Assembly (NCBI RefSeq): GCF_000621525.1
Contig: NZ_JHYC01000032.1
Coordinates: 1-33,822 of the forward strand
Length of the DNA: 33,822 nt
Reading direction: 5' to 3'
Source: Legionella fairfieldensis ATCC 49588
GTDB taxonomy: Bacteria; Pseudomonadota; Gammaproteobacteria; Legionellales; Legionellaceae
Made by a program: the position numbers and the translations under genes. This document shows positions 8,872 through 17,078 of this stretch, in pieces (positions within the stretch are counted from its first letter, which is position 1; each line of letters starts with the position of its first letter). A model generated the notes under the pieces. That model worked only from the letters and a program-made list of their open reading frames with translations. It was not told the origin of the DNA and did not search any database.

Positions 8872-10302
8872 TTAAATATAACGTTTGAGATAAGCTGAAA
8901 TAAACCACATCCCTACACCAATGCTCAAGGTAACAATACCAATACAGGCAAAAACCTGCGTATAGATAAGCAAAGACTCCATGCCGGAAGCAACATCAAC
9001 TGGAAGAGCCGTCAATGAGGCCACTGAAGCGCCCACAAAACCTGCAATCGAAGTAGTTAAAAACCACATCCCCATCACAAAGCCTGCAATTTGCGGCGGA
9101 ACTAACTCAGCCACCATGGCAACACCGAGCGCTGAAACCATAAGTTCGCCTGTACTTTGAAAAAAATAACTGGCAACTAACCACCAGGACGAAACGATGC
9201 CATAACTGTCATGCGAGTATCTGGCAAAATAAAGCAGGCTAAAACTCAGACCGCAACAAAGCATCCCTGCCGCAAATTTATAAGGGATAAGAAAAGAAAA
9301 ACCATGATCGTAAAGTCGTTTATAAACGCTGGCTAAAACTGGACTCATCACAATAATCCAGATTGGGTTGAGCGCCTGAAAGCTTTGTGGATTAATAGGA
9401 ATACCCAGTAAGGAAGGATTAACATTGTAAACAGCAAATAAATTTAATGAAGTAGGCATTTGCTGGTAAAGAGTAAAAAACACAATTGCCTCTAACATCA
9501 GGATCAAGGCAACCAGCATCCGCATACGTCCTCTTCTTTTTTCGTGAAACAAATAGAAAAAATAAATACCTAAAACGAGAATTGTCACTAACCAGACCAG
9601 CCCCTCAGCCAATCTTACATGTTGCAATAAATACGCAGCGATAAGAGTAGCCGCAATAATCCCTCCAATTAAAAGGAACCATTGCCAGAGTGTTATTACC
9701 TTATTATCAGCAGCAGTGAATACGTTAGCCACATGCTGGCGCTGGAATAAATAATTTACCAGCCCAAGTACCAGACCAATAAAACTAAGGAAATAAGCAT
9801 AGGAGTAACCATAACGCTCAGATAACGCCGGCCCCAGGAATAAGGCGACCGTCGAACCCAGGTTAATCGCCATATAATAAAGCGTAAATCCACCATGTAA
9901 GCGCGGATCATTTTCTTCATAACATTTTGCCAGCAAATTGGAGGGATTTGCTTTAAATAGTCCGTTGCCGACACAAATAAGTCCCAAAGCCAAATAGACT
10001 TGTTTTTCAGACGCGAACGTTAAGGCGAGATAACCAAGCGCAAGCGTTATTAAACCCAGTACAATAGTACGCTTTGTTCCTAAAACTTTGTCTCCCAGAT
10101 AGCCACCTATGGCAACCATACCGTACACTAATGCTGAAAAAGCGCCAAAGGTAAAATAAGCCTGACTGTCGTTAAAACCCAAAAAGCGAATAAAAAATAA
10201 CGTAAGAATGCCCTGAACGGTATAAAAACCAAAACGTTCCCAGATTTCCAACATAAAAATCATGGAAAATGCACGCGGCTGCTCATGAAACAAAGTCAGC
10301 AT
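8872..10302 (-). CDS. POT/PTR2-family proton-coupled peptide transporter
   Basis: This 476-residue inner-membrane transporter belongs to the proton-dependent oligopeptide family (DtpA/DtpT type, MFS fold), which imports di- and tripeptides. The N-terminal signature EIWERFGFYTVQGILTLFF on helix 1 contains the ERF-x-Y proton/peptide motif. GGYLGDKVLGTKRTI follows as the MFS motif A loop. GNGLFKANPSNLLAK corresponds to the PTR2 signature on helix 4. Helices alternate to the C-terminus, consistent with 12-14 membrane spans. An in-frame GTG lies at 10314, but the ATG at 10302 has AAGGA just upstream and fits the family. The substrate is not readable. Amino acids and peptides are main carbon sources for legionellae, which fits. 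Confidence 0.92.
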   Translation of the reverse strand: MLTLFHEQPRAFSMIFMLEIWERFGFYTVQGILTLFFIRFLGFNDSQAYFTFGAFSALVYGMVAIGGYLGDKVLGTKRTIVLGLITLALGYLALTFASEKQVYLALGLICVGNGLFKANPSNLLAKCYEENDPRLHGGFTLYYMAINLGSTVALFLGPALSERYGYSYAYFLSFIGLVLGLVNYLFQRQHVANVFTAADNKVITLWQWFLLIGGIIAATLIAAYLLQHVRLAEGLVWLVTILVLGIYFFYLFHEKRRGRMRMLVALILMLEAIVFFTLYQQMPTSLNLFAVYNVNPSLLGIPINPQSFQALNPIWIIVMSPVLASVYKRLYDHGFSFLIPYKFAAGMLCCGLSFSLLYFARYSHDSYGIVSSWWLVASYFFQSTGELMVSALGVAMVAELVPPQIAGFVMGMWFLTTSIAGFVGASVASLTALPVDVASGMESLLIYTQVFACIGIVTLSIGVGMWFISAYLKRYI

Positions 10303-10328
10303 GATTTCCTTCACTTCGTGAAAGCCTT

Positions 10329-10357
10329 TATATAACGCTATCCTACTTTAGCTGTAA
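10329..10357 (-). promoter_or_regulatory. Predicted sigma-70 promoter of the peptide transporter
   Basis: On the minus strand, TTTACA (10352-10357) and TTATAT (10329-10334) are separated by 17 bases, and the -10 lies about 27 bases before the ATG. Match and spacing are good but unproven. Confidence 0.45.
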
Positions 10358-10431
10358 ATGTAAAGTGAAATACTTTTTTTGTAATAAGCCAACGATTCAT
10401 TATCTAATCCAAAGTTTGTAAGACTTATTTC

Positions 10432-10461
10432 TTGCCAGACCCCTCCCAAGTCAACTATATT
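10432..10461 (+). promoter_or_regulatory. Predicted sigma-70 promoter of the patatin gene
   Basis: TTGCCA (10432-10437) and TATATT (10456-10461) are separated by 18 bases, 30 bases before the patatin start. With the divergent transporter promoter it accounts for most of the 189-base spacer. Confidence 0.45.
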
Positions 10462-10491
10462 CCTAATAATCTATAAAAAAAATAAAAACTT

Positions 10492-11601
10492 ATGGCAAGA
10501 AAAGCCCTTTATTTAGCCGGTGGTGGTGCTCGGGGTGCTTATCAAGCAGGCGTCTTAAAAGCGTTGGGTCATATTTTGCAGATAAAAACGCTTCCCTTTG
10601 AAGTAGTAAGCGGTGTCAGTGTTGGCAGTATTAATGCCGCGATACTCGCTGAAAACGCCCATGACTTTCCCGCAGGACTTGAGAAACTTGAAGCTATCTG
10701 GTCTGAAATCAGTTGTCAGCAAATATTTAATGCCTCGAATTATGAACTCAGTAAATCAGTACTGCGTAATTTAAGTAATTTGCTTACCAAACAGCGCCAG
10801 TCAGGCCATCTTCTTGACACAACACCATTGCATGATTTTATTAGTAACAGTATCGACTTTGAGTTAATTGAAGCCAATATTATCAATAGTCATCTTGAGG
10901 CCGTTGAGGTAATTAGTCATTGCTATGAAACCGAACAGACTATTTCATTTTATCAACATGGCACTTCTTATTTTGAGGACTGGCATTATCCCCGTCACGC
11001 CAGCCAGGAAGTCACTTTATGTATGGAGCATATTCTGGCCTCCAGTGCGTTGCCTCTTTTCTTTCCCACAGTTAAAATCGATGGTTTTCATTATGGCGAC
11101 GGAAGTATTGGTCTGGTTGCCCCTTTGCGTGGCGCCTTACGCTTTCAAGTAGAAAAAATTCTAATTTTAGGTACCCGCCAGATCCCCGTATTTCAAGATC
11201 CTGAGCGCTTGCGTAACGGCGATATTGGTTTTGCGAATATTTTGGGAAGCATGTTAAATGGCTTGTTTCTGGATAATCTGGATCGCGATATTGAAATGGT
11301 AAATCGCATGAATGATATCGCCTGTTTATTATCCATGTGGAAAAAGCGTCGCTCTCCCTGGCGCCCTATCCAGACCTTTCATTTAAGGCCAAGTACCAAT
11401 ATTGCTGTTCTTGCTCAAGCGCAATACAATGCAATGCCTGCCTTGCTTCGTTTTTTACTCAATGTATTAGGTGCGAAACATCATTCCGGTGATCTGGTCA
11501 GTTTTCTATTGTTTGAACCCGGATTTACGCGCGAGCTTATTGATCTTGGTTATCAGGATACACTGGCCGTAGCAGAAAAAGTGGAGTCATTTTTTACATA
11601 A
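10492..11601 (+). CDS. Patatin-like phospholipase
   Basis: This 369-residue serine lipid acylhydrolase is of the patatin type. All catalytic elements are visible: the oxyanion loop GGGARG at residues 10-15, the nucleophile elbow GVSVG with Ser43, and the DG dyad with Asp203. The remainder, to about residue 369, is a helical C-terminal extension with basic patches (KKRRSPWRP). There is no signal peptide, so it is either cytosolic or exported by a leaderless route. Legionella genomes carry many patatin paralogues, some of them Dot/Icm effectors such as VipD, but nothing here shows which group this belongs to. No clear Shine-Dalgarno precedes the ATG (the upstream bases are A-rich), which is unusual beside its neighbours. 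Confidence 0.93.
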   Translation: MARKALYLAGGGARGAYQAGVLKALGHILQIKTLPFEVVSGVSVGSINAAILAENAHDFPAGLEKLEAIWSEISCQQIFNASNYELSKSVLRNLSNLLTKQRQSGHLLDTTPLHDFISNSIDFELIEANIINSHLEAVEVISHCYETEQTISFYQHGTSYFEDWHYPRHASQEVTLCMEHILASSALPLFFPTVKIDGFHYGDGSIGLVAPLRGALRFQVEKILILGTRQIPVFQDPERLRNGDIGFANILGSMLNGLFLDNLDRDIEMVNRMNDIACLLSMWKKRRSPWRPIQTFHLRPSTNIAVLAQAQYNAMPALLRFLLNVLGAKHHSGDLVSFLLFEPGFTRELIDLGYQDTLAVAEKVESFFT

Positions 11602-12120
11602 CCAAGAATTTACGCTTCAGTGTTATGATTATAAAGCAGGCGCGGAAGGACAAAATTAGAGACTATATTTTCGTGATTTTATGATTGCGTATGCTCTATA
11701 GCGGAAACAATAGCATGTTGCGGTTCAAGCCATGACAGCTATACAAGGCAATTTTCATTACCTGCATCCCAAGACGTGCCCGCAGGTTCAAGGATTGACG
11801 TACGCTCTCGATTCCACGGACAAGCTCTGAGAGATGAACACAAAAAGTAACGATAAGTATCTGTGTTATTTTGAGTCATCTGGAGGGAATGACCCAAATC
11901 AAAATCACAGAAAGTCAAATAACTTTAAATAAATCAATTACCCATGAGTTAGAGGAACTCTCAGGGACAAGCCCTGGAGCGTAGCATTCTTTTCAATTGA
12001 CGCCACACGCTAACGATTACATTTTTATTTGCTCTATCCTCATGTAAACAGGAAAATCGACCTATAAAATTAGCCTCATGCTTAATTTATAGATAAATTC
12101 GCGCACGAACAAACTTGTCC
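11602..12120. other. 519-base convergent intergenic region, no gene, several hairpins
   Basis: The region lies between the convergent ends of the patatin gene and typA. No credible reading frame was seen. Inverted repeats are dense. 11761-11786 is bounded by CCTGC/GCAGG. 11861-11910 has stems CTGTG/CACAG, ATTTTGA/TCAAAAT and GTCAT/ATGAC around the loop CTGGAGGGA. 11946-11960 is GAGTT-AGAGG-AACTC. 11962-11976 is CAGGG-ACAAG-CCCTG. Several GGA triplets fall in or beside the loops. It could hold a structured small RNA, a degenerate repeat element or only terminator debris. No T-tract marks a clear intrinsic terminator. Confidence 0.5.
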
Positions 12121-13944
12121 TTAATCATCACCCACAGTACGTGAAGCGCGTTTACGCTCGTGCTCTTTTAATGATTTTTTACGTATACGTATCGTTTCGG
12201 GTGTAACTTCCACTAACTCATCATCATCGATAAATTCGAGTGCTTGTTCTAGCGATAGCTTGATCGGTGGCGTCAGAATAATATTTTCATCACTTCCTGA
12301 TGCGCGAATATTCGTTAATTGCTTTTCTTTAGTGACATTCACAACCAGATCATTATCACGCGCATGAATACCCACGATCATACCTTCATAACAGGGAGTT
12401 TGTGGTTCGATAAACAACCGGCCACGCTCCTGCAAATTAAAGAGCGCAAAACCGCGCGCCGTACCTTGACAATTGGCAATTAAAACACCATTGTTACGTT
12501 TGCCAATACGTCCTTTCACAGCAGGACCGTAATGATCATAGACATGATAATTTAGACCTGTACCTGAAGTGCTGGATAAGAACTCTGTGTGGAATCCAAT
12601 TAAGCCTCGAGTAGGAATAATATAATCAAGACGCACACGGCCTTTGCCATCTGGCAACATATTCTGCAATTCACCGCGACGTTCACCCAATTTTTCCATA
12701 ATGCTACCTTGATGGCTTTCCTCTACATCCACCGTTAAACGTTCATAAGGTTCCAGCAACTCCCCTTTTTCTTCCCGCATTATGACTTCTGGCTTTGAAA
12801 TGGCAAGCTCGTAACCTTCACGCCGCATGGTTTCAATAAGAATAGATAAATGGAGTTCACCTCGCCCGGAGACTCTGAATTTATCAGGATCTTCGGTATC
12901 CTCCACTTTCAGTGCCACATTATGCAGCAATTCGGTTTGCAAGCGTTCACGAATTTTACGACTGGTGACAAATTTGCCTTCCTGGCCAGCAAAAGGAGAA
13001 TCATTGACCTGAAAAGTCATACTAATGGTCGGCTCGTCAACCGTCAGAGGTGGCAAGGCTTCTACCGTATTCGGATCACAAATGGTGTCGGAGATATTAA
13101 GCTGTTCTATACCCGTGATTGCAATAATATCACCAGCACGCGCTTCCTCTACTTCCACTCGCTCCAATCCTTTAAAACCAAGCAATTGCAACAAACGACC
13201 ACTGCGCGAATTACCGTCTTTATCAATAATTTTAACGGGTGATTTGGCTTTAATTTGCCCACGACTAATCCGACCAATTCCGATAGTCCCTACATAAGAG
13301 GAATAATCCAGCGAACTGATTTGCATTTGGAAAGGACCTTCCGGATTTACATCGGGAGGCGCCACTTTATCAACAATAGTTTGCAACAAGGCACTCATAT
13401 CGCTGGTTTGCTCCTCCAAATCCAGTCTGGCATAGCCATTGATCGCCGAAGTATAGACAACTGGAAAATCCAGTTGCTCGTCAGTCGCGCCCAGGTTATC
13501 AAACAAATCAAACACTTGATCCATAACCCAATGAGGTCGAGCGCCCGGACGATCAATTTTATTGATGACCACAATAGGTTTCAGACCACGAGCAAATGCT
13601 TTCTGAGTCACAAAGCGCGTTTGTGGCATGGGGCCATCCACAGCATCGACCAATAGTAATACACTGTCTACCATGGATAAAATACGTTCAACCTCGCCAC
13701 CAAAATCAGCATGGCCCGGCGTGTCAACGATGTTAATTTGATACCCATGCCAATGAACACAGGTATTTTTAGCAAGAATGGTTATACCGCGTTCTTTTTC
13801 CAAATCATTGGAGTCCATCACGCGTTCAACTTTTGGCGCCCGCTCATTCAAGGTACCGGTCTGTTGCAATAACTTGTCTACTAAAGTAGTTTTGCCATGA
13901 TCGACGTGAGCAATAATGGCGACATTTCGAATTTTTTCAATCAT
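12121..13944 (-). CDS. typA: Ribosome-associated GTPase BipA/TypA
   Basis: BipA is a translational GTPase related to EF-G. It binds 70S/50S particles and supports 50S assembly and growth under cold or stress. The 607-residue length is that of the family. G motifs are in order: G1 AHVDHGKT near residues 11-18, ERGITI (G2 region), DTPGHADF (G3) near 73, and [10 protein letters not shown] (G4) near 129. [21 protein letters not shown] marks the EF-G-like domain III/V region, and [11 protein letters not shown] is characteristic of BipA. The C-terminus is rich in Lys and Arg ([17 protein letters not shown]). The gene appears monocistronic, with a TATAAT -10-like hexamer on its strand at 14028-14033 and AGGT before the start. 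Confidence 0.97.
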   Translation of the reverse strand: MIEKIRNVAIIAHVDHGKTTLVDKLLQQTGTLNERAPKVERVMDSNDLEKERGITILAKNTCVHWHGYQINIVDTPGHADFGGEVERILSMVDSVLLLVDAVDGPMPQTRFVTQKAFARGLKPIVVINKIDRPGARPHWVMDQVFDLFDNLGATDEQLDFPVVYTSAINGYARLDLEEQTSDMSALLQTIVDKVAPPDVNPEGPFQMQISSLDYSSYVGTIGIGRISRGQIKAKSPVKIIDKDGNSRSGRLLQLLGFKGLERVEVEEARAGDIIAITGIEQLNISDTICDPNTVEALPPLTVDEPTISMTFQVNDSPFAGQEGKFVTSRKIRERLQTELLHNVALKVEDTEDPDKFRVSGRGELHLSILIETMRREGYELAISKPEVIMREEKGELLEPYERLTVDVEESHQGSIMEKLGERRGELQNMLPDGKGRVRLDYIIPTRGLIGFHTEFLSSTSGTGLNYHVYDHYGPAVKGRIGKRNNGVLIANCQGTARGFALFNLQERGRLFIEPQTPCYEGMIVGIHARDNDLVVNVTKEKQLTNIRASGSDENIILTPPIKLSLEQALEFIDDDELVEVTPETIRIRKKSLKEHERKRASRTVGDD

Positions 13945-14043
13945 AAATGACCTATGTGATGATAAAGCGGGACTACAGAGCTTTTAAGCAATGATGTAAA
14001 AGCGGAGTACGTGCTTACGGGTTGGTTATTATACATGGATTAT

Positions 14044-15195
14044 TTAATAAATCCTATGCCAAACAAACGGGACACCCATACAAAAGGTGATGACATAGAA
14101 TAAAGTCTTTTTGAAAACATGTTCTTCTTTAATAAAAAGGGTAATAAACGTTAATGCAATAATTCCAGGATAAGTCAATTGAAGGATCGGCGCTAAAAAG
14201 GCCGCAATGCCTTTAAAATCCAATAGTGAAATAATAAAAGACGACCCCGTCGTAGCTAACAACACGAGAGAAAATTGATTAGACGTTAATTTTAATGCCG
14301 TACAAAGATAACGGGCATAAAGATTGTTTAAAGCAACAGCCGTGGTCAGACAGGAAAAAAACATCGCAATGCCAATAAACAGCGCGGCATGATTCCCCAT
14401 AACCTGAGTAGCAATACGAGGAAGCATCAGCTCAGGTGTCGTATGGCCAAGCAAAAACGAATAATGCGAACCAAGAAAAACAAAACCAAGATAGATGCAG
14501 GCCAGCAAAATAGCGCCAATAAGGCTGGGCTTTATAGCGAATAAAAGTATTTGCCGATTATTCGCATGAGGGAACTGTTGTTGAATTTGCGTAAATATCA
14601 GGGCTGAAAAAAAGAAGGCAGCAAATAAATCCATGGTTTGATAGCCTGTAATGAAACCCTGCATAAAAGCAGGATTTAAAGCAGGTGTTTCTGTCGGAGC
14701 AGGTGCCTTGATAACTGCAATACTAATTAAAATAAGCAATGTGATCAGCAACACAGGACTCATCCATTGACCAAGAATTTTGATCATTACCTTATCGTTT
14801 AAACAAAAGAAAAAAGTGATCGTGCAAAAGATAAAACTAAATACACCCAAGGTTAGATTGGGCAAAAAATAACTAAAACTGCCGAAAGCCACTGTTATAC
14901 AACGAGGCACCACGCCAAAAGAACCAAGCAGAGAGAGCATTAGCAGAGGCAGTAAAGTGCCTGCCAATTTTCCGGCGCCAGAAAAAAAAGCATGATAATT
15001 TCCCTGATATAATTTAATTACAAAAAGCCCCATTAATGGTAATAAAATCCCTGTCAGGAACAGTCCCACAAAGCCTGTTAACCAGCTTGTGCCTGCTGTG
15101 TAGCCAATTTGCAGGGGAAAAACCAGATTACCCGAGCCAAAAAACATCGCAAAAATCGCGAAACCATAAATTAAAATAGATTTGTATTGCTGCAT
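14044..15195 (-). CDS. brnQ: LIV-II family branched-chain amino acid carrier (BrnQ-like)
   Basis: This is an inner-membrane cation-coupled permease of the LIVCS family, which imports leucine, isoleucine and valine. The 383-residue sequence is almost wholly hydrophobic, with about 11-12 predicted spans. The N-terminal signature FAIFAMFFGSGNLVFPLQIG at about 12-31 is typical of the family, as are GSFGVVPRC near 91 and FLAPILQLTYPG near 334. It is somewhat shorter than E. coli BrnQ (439). Substrate specificity within the family cannot be read, so the symbol is a family label. Its stop lies 100 bases from the typA start on the same strand, and a typA promoter probably lies in that gap. Confidence 0.85.
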   Translation of the reverse strand: MQQYKSILIYGFAIFAMFFGSGNLVFPLQIGYTAGTSWLTGFVGLFLTGILLPLMGLFVIKLYQGNYHAFFSGAGKLAGTLLPLLMLSLLGSFGVVPRCITVAFGSFSYFLPNLTLGVFSFIFCTITFFFCLNDKVMIKILGQWMSPVLLITLLILISIAVIKAPAPTETPALNPAFMQGFITGYQTMDLFAAFFFSALIFTQIQQQFPHANNRQILLFAIKPSLIGAILLACIYLGFVFLGSHYSFLLGHTTPELMLPRIATQVMGNHAALFIGIAMFFSCLTTAVALNNLYARYLCTALKLTSNQFSLVLLATTGSSFIISLLDFKGIAAFLAPILQLTYPGIIALTFITLFIKEEHVFKKTLFYVITFCMGVPFVWHRIY

Positions 15196-15346
15196 GATTG
15201 TATATCAGAAATTATTGCAATAATTTTCTTATACACACTGCAAATTTATTTTGCAATGCTTATAAAAAAGATTCTGGGTTGGTAGTCATTTAAAAGTGAG
15301 TTTCTACTATACTATCAGTTTCTTTTAACCCTATAGCCAGAGGATT

Positions 15347-16351
15347 ATGTCTCGCCAATATTATTTTTGTCTGGATGAATCACAATCACCCACGTACTTT
15401 AATTTAAAGCGTTATTTACAAAAAAGAGGCTGGCGCTCCTGTTATTTTAATGGGCAGGCTGATTTTAGTGAACAGAATTTTCAATTTCATCAAAAGGCCG
15501 CTGAACATCTTGAATTCAAGCATTTATTAAGTGATTTGATGGCATGCTATTGCCCGCAAATTATGCCTTTGACTTATTGTATTAATGATAAAAACTGGCC
15601 TCTTATTCTGGAGCAGTTAACTCATGATTTTTATAAACAAAATGAATTAAGGCAAAATCAACTTGATCCTGTAGTTTGGATTTTAAAGCCGGCATTATTG
15701 AATAATGGCCAGGGAATTAAAATTTTCCAACAGCCTGACGAATTAGAACAGCATTTCCTTTGCTCTCAGCGTTTAGGGGGCGAACACGTTTTACAACGTT
15801 ATATTACTAATCCTCATCTGCTTAGAGAACACCATAAATACAGTATTCGTATGTTTGTTGTCATTACCAATTATGCGGGAGCTTATCTTTATCCGCAGGG
15901 TTATATGAATGTCGCGCTGCATCCCTTTACTGCTCATGATTTTTCTGACTTACGCTCTCATTTAACCAATGAGCATTTGCAGGACGATACTGAAAACGTT
16001 ATTCAAATTCCTTCTCAACGATTTACTTTCTTTGCCTCCCTTTATCCGCAGATAAAAACCAGGGTGACCACTGTAATCAAGAATTTACAATATCTCTACC
16101 CGGAAGCTTTTATCTGCAATAACCACCGTACTCTGGCTATTTTTGGTTTTGATTTTATGGTTGATAATGAAGGTCAATTGTGGTTTTTGGAAGCGAATCA
16201 TGGTCCTTGTTTTCCAATCAGCGAAGAACACCCGCTACAAAATTACTTATACCATAAGTTTTGGCAAGCATTTGTCGCGGATTTCGTCATTCCTATTGCG
16301 CGTCGCTCCAATGAGAGAGGACAATTTTTTGACGCACTGATAATTCAATAA
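15347..16351 (+). CDS. Tubulin-tyrosine-ligase-like ATP-grasp protein
   Basis: The 334 residues follow the tubulin-tyrosine ligase (TTL/TTLL) ATP-grasp plan. VWILKPALLNNGQGI near 110-124 is the ATP-binding Lys (Lys114) and Gly-rich loop. VLQRYITNPHLLREHHKYSIRMF (residues about 149-171) is close to the TTL core, where eukaryotic TTLLs have QxYI-x-PLL and K-x-D-x-R. FGFDFMVDNEGQLWFLEANHGPCF near 266-289 carries the metal-binding E282-x-N284 pair. Family enzymes ligate an amino acid to a protein carboxylate, in eukaryotes to tubulin. The bacterial substrate is unknown. No signal peptide is seen. A host-directed role is conceivable in an intracellular bacterium, but that is inference. Confidence 0.8.
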   Translation: MSRQYYFCLDESQSPTYFNLKRYLQKRGWRSCYFNGQADFSEQNFQFHQKAAEHLEFKHLLSDLMACYCPQIMPLTYCINDKNWPLILEQLTHDFYKQNELRQNQLDPVVWILKPALLNNGQGIKIFQQPDELEQHFLCSQRLGGEHVLQRYITNPHLLREHHKYSIRMFVVITNYAGAYLYPQGYMNVALHPFTAHDFSDLRSHLTNEHLQDDTENVIQIPSQRFTFFASLYPQIKTRVTTVIKNLQYLYPEAFICNNHRTLAIFGFDFMVDNEGQLWFLEANHGPCFPISEEHPLQNYLYHKFWQAFVADFVIPIARRSNERGQFFDALIIQ

Positions 16352-16504
16352 CAGATAACCCGATTATAACTACGAACAGGCTGCGTTCAGGCGCTCAAAA
16401 TAGCCCCTGTTTTGGCTCAATCTGGCGAAATGTCCACACCCCTTCATTTATTTTGGTATATCGTTTGCTACACTAAAATTAGAATGAAGGAAAAGGGGCA
16501 TATT

Positions 16505-17002
16505 ATGAAGCGGTTAATTTTGCATCCTACCGAAATAAGTCAATGGCATGCACTAGTCAATGAAGCGCAAGCCTCCACTCATTTGATATTGGGTGAAAAT
16601 ACAGAAAGTTACCTTGTTTTTCTCCTAATGCGTTTCTCTCAAGGACCTAAACTGATTGAATCGGTTATTGCTCTTGATTTTCTTGATTCCATGCAAGCCC
16701 GAGGGAAGCACCAGGTAGAGCTTTTACGGGAGGTTGGTGATAAAAGCCTTCTTTTCTGCGGGCTTTTTCCTGGTATGGCCGCCAAACGCCGGGTTAGTCT
16801 GGATTATTTTGCGGATATGGGACAGGCAGCCTATTTAACGGTCGGTGAACTGCATGAAAAGGAACAGGCCGATTTATATTTTCAACTCAGCGCAAAATTT
16901 TTAACGTTACAGCAAATATTACGTGCGATGCGAGGTGAGTTTCTCCAGAATTCATTCAGTGCTAATTCTATTGTATATTCCAGGGATCTGCCTTTGCAGT
17001 GA
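16505..17002 (+). CDS. Conserved hypothetical protein, 165 residues
   Basis: No function was recognised. The protein is soluble and mostly helical in appearance, with no signal peptide or membrane span. A motif-like stretch SLLFCGLFPGMAAKRRVSLDYFADMGQAAY runs from about residue 86 to 115 and looks conserved rather than random. The open frame extends 31 codons upstream, but the ATG at 16505 has GGGG six bases before it and is preceded by clearly non-coding sequence, so it was chosen. The gene stands between the TTL-like and kinase-like genes on the same strand, 153 bases after the former. Base use resembles the housekeeping genes rather than the AT-rich kinase gene that follows. Confidence 0.75.
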   Translation: MKRLILHPTEISQWHALVNEAQASTHLILGENTESYLVFLLMRFSQGPKLIESVIALDFLDSMQARGKHQVELLREVGDKSLLFCGLFPGMAAKRRVSLDYFADMGQAAYLTVGELHEKEQADLYFQLSAKFLTLQQILRAMRGEFLQNSFSANSIVYSRDLPLQ

Positions 17003-17078
17003 ATTTATAAATCAATCGATCTTATTTTAATAAATATTGTGTATAATATAGTACATTTAGATGTATTAAGAGAAAATA

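Noticed and set aside
11602-12120. Assignment as RsmY/RsmZ small RNA
   Set aside because: GGA loops are suggestive, but no TNAGAAATTTCTNA-type LetA box or T-rich terminator was found. It was kept only as a structured region.
12827-13656. Overlapping plus-strand open frames of up to 133 codons opposite typA
   Set aside because: They are antisense shadows of a highly conserved gene, with no ribosome sites and repetitive, low-complexity translations.
17019-17047. Full promoter for the kinase gene
   Set aside because: The TATAAT at 17042 is good, but no acceptable -35 lies at 16-18 bases. It is mentioned only as a possible -10.
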